Source: Eubacteriales bacterium | GTDB lineage: Bacteria > Bacillota > Clostridia > Oscillospirales > CAG-382 | Assembly: GCA_028701715.1 (NCBI GenBank) | Contig: JAQVQF010000044.1 | Coordinates: forward strand, 1-13,716 | DNA: 13,716 nt | Direction: 5' to 3' | In this document: positions 7,731-13,716 of the stretch, one piece after another | Position numbering within the stretch: the stretch's first letter is position 1 | How the letters are laid out: each line of letters begins with the position of its first letter | The notes under the pieces: model-generated | Told to the model about the DNA's origin: nothing | Seen by the model: the letters and a program-made list of their open reading frames with translations, nothing else | Database searches by the model: none | Made by a program: the position numbers and the translations under genes

Positions 7731-8363
7731 ATGGGGAAAAATGATACAAAAAACACCGTCAACGGCCAAGCCGCCGTCAACGGCCAAGCCGCCGTGAGCA
7801 ACCAATCCGCCGAATATGAGCTGATCCTTGCCGCAAGAAACAATGATGAAAACGCATTCGACCGGCTTTACAGACAATATTTGCCGGTTGTATTTTGGTG
7901 CGTTTCTTCCTTTTCACCTCCGTCGTCGGAAAAAGACGATCTGGTACAGGAAGGCGTTATCGGACTAATAAAAGCAATCCGTACCTTTGACAACATATCG
8001 TCATCCTTTCAAACATACGCCTCGCTTTGTATTAAACGCAGTATTATAAGCGCCTTGCGTAAATACAACCGTTCCAACCGTCTGGTTTATTCGGCGGATC
8101 TTACGGAAAATTCCGTTATTACGGAAAATCCCGATACGGACACAATAAACAGGGAAGACAACAGACGGCTTTATATGCGGTTTATCAAGGACCTTTCGCC
8201 TTTTGAAAAGAAAACCCTGGCTTTATATATTTCGGGTATGTCTTATGCTTCCATGGCGGAAAAATTAGGCTGTTGCGTTAAAAGCGTCGATAATGCCATT
8301 ACAAGGATTAAATTAAAAATAAAGAAGCAGAAACGCGGTAATACACCCGAGCAGTTTAAGTAA
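7731..8363 (+). CDS. SigH-like (sigma-30 type) RNA polymerase sigma factor
   Basis: This 210-residue sigma-70-family protein is built like Firmicutes SigH/Spo0H. Region 2 starts near residue 33, with DDLVQEGVIGLIKAIRTFD as the core-binding and -10 recognition helices and SFQTYASLCIKRSIISAL after it. A linker is followed by LSPFEKKTLALYISGMSYASMAEKLGCCVKSVDNAITRIKLKIKK, a region 4 helix-turn-helix for -35 recognition. The start ATG has a GGTGAG-type SD 2-3 nt upstream, which is rather close. Residues 10-27 form three six-residue units (VNGQAA, VNGQAA, VSNQSA) absent from typical SigH, encoded by an 18-bp tandem duplication. The canonical sigH neighbours (rlmB, rpmG, secE, nusG) are missing, so this may be a paralogue with its own regulon. 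The sigma assignment is firm; equivalence to sporulation SigH is not shown. Confidence 0.9.
   Translation: MGKNDTKNTVNGQAAVNGQAAVSNQSAEYELILAARNNDENAFDRLYRQYLPVVFWCVSSFSPPSSEKDDLVQEGVIGLIKAIRTFDNISSSFQTYASLCIKRSIISALRKYNRSNRLVYSADLTENSVITENPDTDTINREDNRRLYMRFIKDLSPFEKKTLALYISGMSYASMAEKLGCCVKSVDNAITRIKLKIKKQKRGNTPEQFK
7758..7811 (+). repeat. 18-bp tandem repeat, two perfect and one degenerate copy
   Basis: Bases 7758-7775 and 7776-7793 are identical 18-mers, and 7794-7811 is a diverged third unit. Each encodes six residues (V-N-G-Q-A-A and variants), so copy changes keep the frame. The repeat sits in the flexible N-terminus of the sigma factor, before region 2. Confidence 0.95.
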
Positions 8364-8381
8364 AGCGGCCGCATGGCAGCC

Positions 8382-8398
8382 GGCGGTGAAAATCCGCC
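8382..8398 (+). other. Small hairpin between the sigma and zinc-ribbon genes
   Basis: GGCGG (8382-8386) pairs with CCGCC (8394-8398) across a GAAA-containing loop. No U tract follows, so it is unlikely to be a full terminator. It may act as an mRNA processing or stability element, or reduce read-through into the small gene. Confidence 0.4.
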
Positions 8399-8437
8399 TG
8401 AGGGTTTATTATAAAAAATTCAAGCGAGGTAACAAGA

Positions 8438-8713
8438 ATGTACGAAGACAAAACATTGGTTTGCAAAGAATGCGGGGCCGAATTCGTTTTCACTGCCGGT
8501 GAACAGGAATTTTATGCTACACGCGGCTTTCAAAACGAACCGCAAAGATGTAAAGCCTGCAGAGATGCGAGAAAAAATGCGGCTAAGGCTCCCAGGGAAA
8601 TGTACAAGACAGTTTGCGCTAATTGCGGCAAAGAAGCTGTAATCCCCTTTCAGCCCACAACAGACAGGCCCGTTTATTGCAGCGAATGCTATGCTTCCAT
8701 GAAGCAGAAATAG
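8438..8713 (+). CDS. Double zinc-ribbon small protein
   Basis: This 91-residue cytoplasmic protein has two CxxC-(n)-CxxC sites: Cys9/Cys12 with Cys38/Cys41, and Cys60/Cys63 with Cys81/Cys84. Each should hold one structural zinc. It resembles the widespread clostridial zinc-ribbon proteins in which a short module with a TAGEQEFYATRGF-like loop is followed by a second ribbon. The molecular role of that family is not known to me; nucleic acid or protein binding is usual for such folds. The start has a GAGGT SD 7 nt upstream. It lies 74 nt after the sigma gene, before the first strong terminator, so it probably shares the sigma promoter. A link to the sigma factor's function is only contextual. 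Confidence 0.82.
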   Translation: MYEDKTLVCKECGAEFVFTAGEQEFYATRGFQNEPQRCKACRDARKNAAKAPREMYKTVCANCGKEAVIPFQPTTDRPVYCSECYASMKQK

Positions 8714-8747
8714 GCTGTCGTTTATAAACCAAAAAGTTATTGCCTGC

Positions 8748-8776
8748 AAAAAGACCGCCGCGGCGGTCTTTTTGTC
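8748..8776 (+). terminator. Rho-independent terminator after the zinc-ribbon gene
   Basis: Bases 8748-8773 are a perfect 26-bp palindrome: an A5 run, GACCGCCG, its exact complement, and T5. The RNA would form a GC-rich stem closed by a CGCG turn and followed by a U tract. The A run on the other side means it could also stop transcription from the opposite strand. Confidence 0.95.
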
Positions 8777-8804
8777 ATGTGCGGAAGAAACCCGTACGAA
8801 ATAT

Positions 8805-8833
8805 TTGACAAACAACTGCCGGGATGATATAAT
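8805..8833 (+). promoter_or_regulatory. Consensus sigma-A promoter with extended -10 for the Nudix-argH unit
   Basis: TTGACA (8805-8810) and TATAAT (8828-8833) are exact boxes with a 17-nt spacer, and TG at 8825-8826 adds the extended -10 motif. Transcription should begin near 8840, about 30 nt before the Nudix start. No ARG-box-like operator is obvious nearby. Confidence 0.92.
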
Positions 8834-8870
8834 GTTTCATCATTGAGACAGTATTAATAAAGGAATTACA

Positions 8871-9377
8871 GTGGAATTTTTTATTGATCTAAAAGATTAT
8901 AACAAGGACGGCAGTGTTTTCAAACGCACAGCCTCAAGATGCATAATTAAACGCGGGGACAAATATCTGCTTATTCACAGCAAATACGGCGAGTATAAAT
9001 TTCCCGGCGGAGGAGTCGAAAAGGGCGAAACGCTTGAGCAAGCCGTTATACGCGAAGTAAAGGAAGAAACCGGATATACGGTGATACCCTCTTCATTAAA
9101 GCATTTCGGTGTGGTTCACGAAAAACGAAAGGGTATGACGGATGATATCTGCGAAATGGATTCGCATTACTTTTTCGGCGATGCTGAGGATATCCGCGGA
9201 AAACGCAGCCTCGACGAATACGAGGAGGAGTATAATTATCTCCCCGGTTGGTTCACATTGGAGGAAGCAATCGGAAATAATTCCGTAATAACGGAAATTA
9301 ATACAATGCCTTGGATTGTGAGAGATACCGAGGTTATGAAATATATCAAAGGCTTAAATAATAAGGAAAAGATGTGA
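8871..9377 (+). CDS. Nudix hydrolase
   Basis: This 168-residue enzyme should hydrolyse a nucleoside diphosphate linked to another group (X), using divalent metal. Residues 47-69 form a complete Nudix box, GX5EX7REVKEETGY, with all the metal-binding glutamates present, preceded by KYGEYKFPGG as in typical members. It starts at GTG, supported by AAAGGA 6 nt upstream and by the consensus promoter just before it. The end overlaps the preferred argH start: its ATG-TGA end contains the GTG of the next gene. The substrate cannot be read from the sequence; members with this short architecture range from housecleaning of damaged nucleotides to sugar-nucleotide cleavage. Being first in a unit with argH may reflect shared transcription only. 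Confidence 0.93.
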   Translation: MEFFIDLKDYNKDGSVFKRTASRCIIKRGDKYLLIHSKYGEYKFPGGGVEKGETLEQAVIREVKEETGYTVIPSSLKHFGVVHEKRKGMTDDICEMDSHYFFGDAEDIRGKRSLDEYEEEYNYLPGWFTLEEAIGNNSVITEINTMPWIVRDTEVMKYIKGLNNKEKM

Positions 9378-10765
9378 TAACCATGTCAAAGCTTTGGGAA
9401 GGCCGTCTCGGCGGCAACGATTCGTCGCTCACCGATTCCTTCAATTCATCCATATCCTTCGATTCAAGGATGTATAAGCAGGATATAACCGGCTCCGTCG
9501 CCCACGCCCATATGCTTTCAAAACAGAAAATAATAACCGAAGCCGAAGCGTTGAGCATAACCGAGGGCCTTTGGGAAATATTGAGCGATATCGAAAGCGG
9601 TAAACTGAAAATAGATTATTCCGCGGAGGATATTCACACCTTTATCGAACAGGAGCTGACCTCCCGCATAGGCGATGCCGGAAAAAAGCTGCATACCGCG
9701 CGTTCCCGCAACGACCAGGTCGCGCTCGACCTGCGGATGTATCTGCGCGGCGAGGCGGACGAAATAATAAAGCTGTTAAAAAATCTGATAAAAATACTAA
9801 ACGAAAAAGCCAAATTACATATAGACACCGTAATGCCCGGCTATACGCATATGCAGCGCGCCCAGCCGGTCACCCTCGCCCATTATCTTTTGGCTTATGA
9901 AGCCATGTTCGCACGCGACTGTCTCAGGCTCGGGGATGTGAAAAAGCGGATGAACGTAAGCCCGATAGGCAGCTGCGCTCTGGCGGGTACGACCTACGAC
10001 ACCGACAGATTTTTTGAAGCCTCCCTTTTGGGCTTCGACGCGCCCTGCGTCAATTCTCTCGACGGCGTTTCCGACCGCGATTTCTGCGTCGATTTTCTTG
10101 AGGCTTGCTCGCTTGTCATGACGCATCTTTCCCGTTTTTCGGAGGAGCTTATTTATTGGTCGGGCAGCGAGTTCGGATTCATAACCATGTCTGACGGCTT
10201 TTCGACAGGCTCGTCCATAATGCCGCAAAAGAAAAACCCCGACGTCGCGGAGCTTGCGCGTGGCAAGACGGGCAGGGTTTACGGCAATCTTATGGGTATG
10301 CTGACCGTGCTGAAGGGTCTTCCGCTTGCGTATAACAAGGATTTACAGGAGGACAAGGAATTCGTTTTCGATTCCGCGGACACCGTGAAAGCGTGTCTTA
10401 CCATTTTTGCGCCCATGTGCGAAGCGATGACCGTCAACGCCGATAAAATGCGAAAGGCCGCGTCGTCCGGATTTATCAACGCCACCGACTGCGCCGATTA
10501 TCTCACCAAAAAAGGGCTGCCCTTCCGTGACGCGTATAAGATAACCGGCAAGCTGGTCGCGGAATGCGTTATAACGGGCGAAACATTGGAAACGCTTCCT
10601 CTTGACAGATACAAGGAATACAGCGTTTTGTTTGACGGCGATATTTACGAAGCGATAAGCCTTGAAACCTGCGTCGGCAGACGCAATTCATACGGCGGTC
10701 CCGCTTATGATGCGGTAAAAATTCAAACAGAAGTTTTTGATAAATTTATAAAGAATAACGAATAA
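9374..10765 (+). CDS. argH: Argininosuccinate lyase
   Basis: This enzyme splits argininosuccinate into arginine and fumarate, the last step of arginine biosynthesis, as a cytoplasmic tetramer. At about 460 residues it is standard length. The N-terminus has KLWEGRLGG followed by SISFDSRMYKQDITGS, then TARSRNDQVALDLRMYLR and MPGYTHMQRAQPVTLAHYLLAY (catalytic His region). The fumarase/aspartase-superfamily signature GSSIMPQKKNPDVAE carries the mobile-loop serines (280-281 in this numbering). Two starts are possible. GTG 9374 overlaps the Nudix stop and lies 6 nt after AAGGA, so I prefer it. ATG 9383 gives the more usual MSKLW beginning, but that SD is then 15 nt away. No argG is seen beside it, so the other arginine genes must be elsewhere. 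Confidence 0.98.
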   Translation: MITMSKLWEGRLGGNDSSLTDSFNSSISFDSRMYKQDITGSVAHAHMLSKQKIITEAEALSITEGLWEILSDIESGKLKIDYSAEDIHTFIEQELTSRIGDAGKKLHTARSRNDQVALDLRMYLRGEADEIIKLLKNLIKILNEKAKLHIDTVMPGYTHMQRAQPVTLAHYLLAYEAMFARDCLRLGDVKKRMNVSPIGSCALAGTTYDTDRFFEASLLGFDAPCVNSLDGVSDRDFCVDFLEACSLVMTHLSRFSEELIYWSGSEFGFITMSDGFSTGSSIMPQKKNPDVAELARGKTGRVYGNLMGMLTVLKGLPLAYNKDLQEDKEFVFDSADTVKACLTIFAPMCEAMTVNADKMRKAASSGFINATDCADYLTKKGLPFRDAYKITGKLVAECVITGETLETLPLDRYKEYSVLFDGDIYEAISLETCVGRRNSYGGPAYDAVKIQTEVFDKFIKNNE

Positions 10766-10774
10766 CAAATAACG
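10754..10774 (+). repeat. Three tandem AATAACN heptamers over the argH stop
   Basis: Units at 10754-10760, 10761-10767 and 10768-10774 read AATAACG, AATAACA, AATAACG. The argH TAA (10763-10765) lies in the middle unit, so a one-unit slip would alter only the last residues. Probably minor. Confidence 0.8.
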
Positions 10775-10778
10775 ATAT

Positions 10779-10808
10779 AAAAACGCCGGGTAATCGGCGT
10801 TTTATTTT
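10779..10808 (+). terminator. Bidirectional terminator between argH and the convergent anti-sigma-like gene
   Basis: ACGCCG (10783-10788) pairs with CGGCGT (10795-10800), with a G-U pair and a GTAA loop inside. It has an A run before it and TTTTATTTTT after it. Because both sides are suitable, it should stop argH transcription on the plus strand and the anti-sigma-like gene on the minus strand. The rest of the gap up to 10846 is AT-rich with nothing recognisable. Confidence 0.93.
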
Positions 10809-10846
10809 TAAATATATATTATATTGTATAGTTTATTCTATTAATT

Positions 10847-12436
10847 TTATTCTATAGCTTTAATTGTAACTATTAATCCCTCATCATAAGTGAAACCGTC
10901 TTTATTTGAGTTTTCTATTATATAATTACTGAACAGACAATACCAATATCCGTTTACAAGTGCTGCTGTTTTTAAGTATTTTTCAGCATAACAGATAATT
11001 TTAACCGATCCGTCCGAAAAGTCATAAACACAAAGCAAACCGTTAACATTTACATTTGCGTGAGTTTCATAATAAGAATTGCCGTTATTATACTCTACAT
11101 TGCAAATAAAATATACCTTTTCGTTTTCGTGTTTTAATGATACGAATATGTACTCTGTCGAATCGAGGAATGCAGAAAATTCTTCGGTTACTGGTATATT
11201 AATAGAAAAGCAGCCGTTATCCTTTACCAAATACAGCTTCTTTCTGCTTGCGACAAGAAAAGAATCATCGTAATAGCACAAAACTTTTATATAATGTCCT
11301 GGTGAAAATAAAATATTAACCGTATCATTGTTTATATCATAAGTTAAAATCGAAGAATCGGCTTGGCAATAAAGAACTCCGTCTTTTAAATTTGATATGT
11401 CTACATTATTATATTTACCGAGAGTTTTAATTTCTTTTCTACTGCCGTCTTTTATATCAATCATAAATATTTCGGATATTGTATCCTTACCTTTAGTATA
11501 GAATTTATAATTAACAAAAACATATTTATCATTGGCGAATAAACAATGACAATTATTATTTGTACTTCCTTCTTCCTGATATAATATATTTCCTTCAGCA
11601 TCGCATACCGTTAAGCAGTATTTTTCTGCCATGTTTTCATCCGTATAACGACTAATAGACCATTTTATTCCGCGTTCGGAAGGCTTTGGTATGTGTAATG
11701 ATTCCTGGGCGACTTCGTCTTGATCAACCGGTATGGGTATTATCCCTTTATCGGGATCAATTTCAAACCAGCAAGCGGTTTCCGCAAGGTTCATTCCCGC
11801 ATCCTCTACATCGCTTTCGTCCCCTTCCTTTGGTGCGATATAAATATATCGACGATTATAGACAATTCTTACAAATACTCGACCGGTTTGAGGTGTATAT
11901 CCGAATATATCAATATAAGGGGTTTCCACATTGTACAATTGTGCTAATTCATGTTGAGTTTCGTTGGAACTTTCATTTGAATATGAATATTTCAGTTGAT
12001 ATGATGTAGGGAAACTATCCGAAAACGCTGGTATATTAAAGGAAATATCACCCTTATACACCCCAATTAATGAAGGCGAATATATTTTTTCTGTTGAAAG
12101 GGTATCGGAAATGTCGGTTTCGTCTGATTCAATGTACGAAACACCCGCTTCGTTTCCGCTTTGCGGTACGGGTATCATTAATACGACCGATATTGCAATA
12201 CACAAACAGACAATGGCAGCGGTAAGCTTAAGTATATAATTTGGTTTTATTCGTTGCCATTTATTATTTATATTTGTATTGCCATGTATTACCCCTGATT
12301 TTTTAGCGGAAGAATTAAAAATACGTTTTTTTGTTTCGCTGTTAATGCGATAATCGGTGTCGATATTACTCTCTCCCAAACGAACAATCTGTTCGTCTGT
12401 CAGGGTTGTCATAAAATCGTTCAGTTTTTTATCCAT
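10847..12436 (-). CDS. Membrane-anchored anti-sigma-like protein with propeller-like outer domain
   Basis: I do not recognise the family of this 529-residue protein, but its layout is clear. A charged N-terminus of ~65 residues (starting MDKKLNDFMTTLTDEQIV) is followed by one hydrophobic helix at about residues 67-90 (YILKLTAAIVCLCIAISVVL), then a ~440-residue outer region. That region is beta-rich and repeats units such as FMIDIKDGSRKEI, LTYDINNDTVNIL and VYDFSDGSVKII, suggesting beta-propeller blades. The gene starts 8 nt inside the end of the ECF sigma gene and has GGAGGG 8 nt upstream, so the pair is translationally coupled. I infer a membrane anti-sigma factor: the inner part holds the sigma and the outer part senses a ligand or wall stress. 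The zinc anti-sigma motif HxxxCxxC is absent from the N-terminus, so this is not a ZAS protein. Its DNA is markedly AT-richer than its neighbours. Confidence 0.75.
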   Translation of the reverse strand: MDKKLNDFMTTLTDEQIVRLGESNIDTDYRINSETKKRIFNSSAKKSGVIHGNTNINNKWQRIKPNYILKLTAAIVCLCIAISVVLMIPVPQSGNEAGVSYIESDETDISDTLSTEKIYSPSLIGVYKGDISFNIPAFSDSFPTSYQLKYSYSNESSNETQHELAQLYNVETPYIDIFGYTPQTGRVFVRIVYNRRYIYIAPKEGDESDVEDAGMNLAETACWFEIDPDKGIIPIPVDQDEVAQESLHIPKPSERGIKWSISRYTDENMAEKYCLTVCDAEGNILYQEEGSTNNNCHCLFANDKYVFVNYKFYTKGKDTISEIFMIDIKDGSRKEIKTLGKYNNVDISNLKDGVLYCQADSSILTYDINNDTVNILFSPGHYIKVLCYYDDSFLVASRKKLYLVKDNGCFSINIPVTEEFSAFLDSTEYIFVSLKHENEKVYFICNVEYNNGNSYYETHANVNVNGLLCVYDFSDGSVKIICYAEKYLKTAALVNGYWYCLFSNYIIENSNKDGFTYDEGLIVTIKAIE

Positions 12437-12998
12437 TTAATATACCCTCCAATGCTTTTTCGAGCTTTTTCAACGATCTCGCAAGACGTTTTTCAACCGC
12501 GTTGATTGAAAGCCCGGTCGCCTCGGCAATCTGTGCGGATGTTTCCCGGAGATAGTATTTTCTGAAAACAATCGTCCCGTTTGGCTTTTTCAATTTTAAA
12601 AGCTCAGTAAATAAGATTTCTTTTTCTTCTTTTTTAAGGAATTCTTCCTCGGCACCGCCGCAGGCGGAGGGTATATCCGGAGTTTGTTCGCTCTCAAGTG
12701 AAATAAAAGCAAAATCATGCTTGCCGTTAAGAGCGCGGTGGCGGCTGACCGCTATGTTTCTCGCTATAGTTATTAAGTATACCTTAAGCGAACCGGCGGA
12801 AGCATCATAACCGTCCATACTTCGGTAAAACGACCAAAATACATCGCTTACCGTTTCCTCGATGTCCTCCTTTGCGGCCGAATAATTAAGATGGCGATAA
12901 ACCACTGAATATACAATACCGGAATATTCTCTGATAACGGCTTCGAAGAATTTATCTTTGTTTTGCGTTTTCATGTCGATAAGATGGCTCTCCGTCAT
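12429..12998 (-). CDS. ECF-type RNA polymerase sigma factor
   Basis: This 189-residue group IV sigma factor has only regions 2 and 4. Region 2 lies at about residues 16-88, including KEDIEETVSDVFWSFYRSMDGYDASAGSLKVYLITIARNIAVSRHR. An acidic linker follows, then region 4 at about 122-185, with ETSAQIAEATGLSINAVEKRLARSLKKL as the -35-binding helix-turn-helix. The start ATG has a very strong AGGAGGAGGGG run (13018-13008 on the minus strand) ending 9 nt before it; ATG 12974 is a weaker alternative. Its stop codon overlaps the start of the membrane protein gene, the classic sigma/anti-sigma order. In the 158-nt gap upstream I see only a weak -10-like TATAGT (13073-13068, minus) without a good -35. 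This would fit a self-activated ECF promoter but does not prove one. Confidence 0.93.
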   Translation of the reverse strand: MTESHLIDMKTQNKDKFFEAVIREYSGIVYSVVYRHLNYSAAKEDIEETVSDVFWSFYRSMDGYDASAGSLKVYLITIARNIAVSRHRALNGKHDFAFISLESEQTPDIPSACGGAEEEFLKKEEKEILFTELLKLKKPNGTIVFRKYYLRETSAQIAEATGLSINAVEKRLARSLKKLEKALEGILNG

Positions 12999-13128
12999 AC
13001 CGTAACGCCCCTCCTCCTACCGTAAAGCGTCCCTCACGGAAGGTCTGAAATCAACATTCATTCATTAACTATATTCGCAAACGGGGAACGAAAACCGCCG
13101 TTTTTCCGAAAAATAATTTTTGTTGTAT

Positions 13129-13153
13129 AAAACAACCCCGGTCGCCCGGGGTT
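13129..13153 (-). terminator. Terminator after rsmI
   Basis: Reading the minus strand, AACCCCGG (13153-13146) pairs perfectly with CCGGGGTT (13141-13134) across a GCGA tetraloop, and is followed by GTTTT. This eight-base-pair stem lies just 3 nt after the rsmI stop and separates rsmI from the ECF sigma gene. Confidence 0.9.
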
Positions 13154-13156
13154 AAT

Positions 13157-13716
13157 TCAATTTACCGCCTTATATATCTCGCCCTTGCCCACGCCTCTGT
13201 CGGCTGCGACGGCTTTTATCGCGTCCATCTTGGACAGCCCTAAGTTGACATAATGCGTGACGTGCTGCTCCGCGGACATGTCGTACCAAAATTCGTCCTT
13301 ATCGGAGGGTATATACCCGCCGACGACTATCACATACTCGCCCTTTATGCTCTCGGCGGAGGAAACCTCCTCAAGCAGCCTTCCGAGCGTGGAGCATGTT
13401 ATCTTTTCGTTGAGCTTGGTAAGCTCCTTGCAGAGCGTCGCGGCGCGGTCGCCGAAGGCGGAATATAAATCCCCGATAACCTTTTTAAGGTCGTGCGGAG
13501 GCGAATAGAACACCATGGCACGCTTTTCTTTTATCATGGATGAAAGATAGGCTTCCTTTTCCGCTTTATTTTCGGGCAGAAAGCCCTCAAAGCAAAATTT
13601 CTTGCATGGTATCCCCGAAGCGGAAATTGCGACAACCGCCGCGCAGGGACCGGCTATCGGGATAACCGTTATGTCGTTTTCATGACAAAGACGCACCAAA
13701 TCCTCGCCCGGGTCGG
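13157..13716 (-). CDS. rsmI: 16S rRNA (cytidine1402-2'-O)-methyltransferase (5' partial)
   Basis: RsmI uses S-adenosylmethionine to 2'-O-methylate C1402 in the ribosomal decoding centre. The visible 185 codons are the C-terminal two thirds of a protein usually ~275-290 residues long. The frame is open to the right edge, reading Asp-Pro-Gly-Glu-Asp-Leu-Val-Arg-Leu-Cys, the SDPGE-type loop of this family; the TTG at 13699 is an internal Leu, not a start. Further marks are IPIAGPCAAVVAISASGIP, FCFEGFLP, FYSPPHDLKKVIGDL, LCKELTKLNE and GEYVIVVGG. The C-terminal segment ending SKMDAIKAVAADRGVGKGEIYKAV is the small helix-turn-helix-like RsmI tail. A strong terminator follows immediately, so rsmI is the last gene of a unit that extends outside the window. 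Confidence 0.96.
   Translation of the reverse strand, partial: DPGEDLVRLCHENDITVIPIAGPCAAVVAISASGIPCKKFCFEGFLPENKAEKEAYLSSMIKEKRAMVFYSPPHDLKKVIGDLYSAFGDRAATLCKELTKLNEKITCSTLGRLLEEVSSAESIKGEYVIVVGGYIPSDKDEFWYDMSAEQHVTHYVNLGLSKMDAIKAVAADRGVGKGEIYKAVN

Noticed and set aside
11686..12009. 107-codon plus-strand open frame opposite the membrane protein gene
   Set aside because: It is antisense to a long frame with a good SD and coupled context, and its translation shows no domain.

Overview
The window looks like a low-to-mid GC Firmicutes chromosome, most likely from class Clostridia. This rests on protein resemblance (clostridial-type GlgA and GlgP, a SigH-like sigma factor, an ECF sigma/membrane anti-sigma pair), on strong Shine-Dalgarno sequences, and on two exact TTGACA-17-TATAAT promoters. 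The genus cannot be told from the sequence. I see no mobile element, CRISPR array, tRNA, rRNA or phage gene. Both ends cut a gene: glgA loses its N-terminus on the left and rsmI loses its N-terminus on the right.

Region 1 (1-5554, plus strand) is the end of a glycogen operon: glycogen synthase (glgA), glycogen phosphorylase (glgP), and a GH13 alpha-glucanase of the cyclomaltodextrinase/neopullulanase type. The genes are 10 nt apart or overlap by 8 nt. Together they make glycogen from ADP-glucose, shorten it to glucose-1-phosphate, and hydrolyse the leftover branched or short glucans.

Region 2 (about 5555-7597, plus strand) holds an AAC(3)-family N-acetyltransferase and a NahK-like sugar-1-kinase of the APH fold. 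They could form an amino-sugar acetylation and phosphorylation pair rather than a resistance locus. A short leader with a possible 17-codon ORF, its own SD and two competing hairpins precedes the acetyltransferase.

Region 3 (7598-8773, plus strand) is a compact unit: a perfect sigma-A promoter, a SigH-like sigma factor with an 18-bp tandem repeat in its first codons, a double zinc-ribbon protein, and a strong terminator. Region 4 (8805-10808, plus strand) has a perfect extended -10 promoter, a Nudix hydrolase overlapping argininosuccinate lyase (argH), and a terminator that should work in both directions.

Region 5 (10847-13716, minus strand) contains rsmI (a 16S rRNA methyltransferase) ending at a terminator. 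It is followed by an ECF sigma factor that overlaps by 8 nt a large membrane protein. That protein has a short cytoplasmic N-terminus, one membrane helix and a roughly 440-residue extracytoplasmic propeller-like domain, so the pair looks like a cell-surface sensing switch. The membrane protein gene is visibly AT-richer than everything around it.
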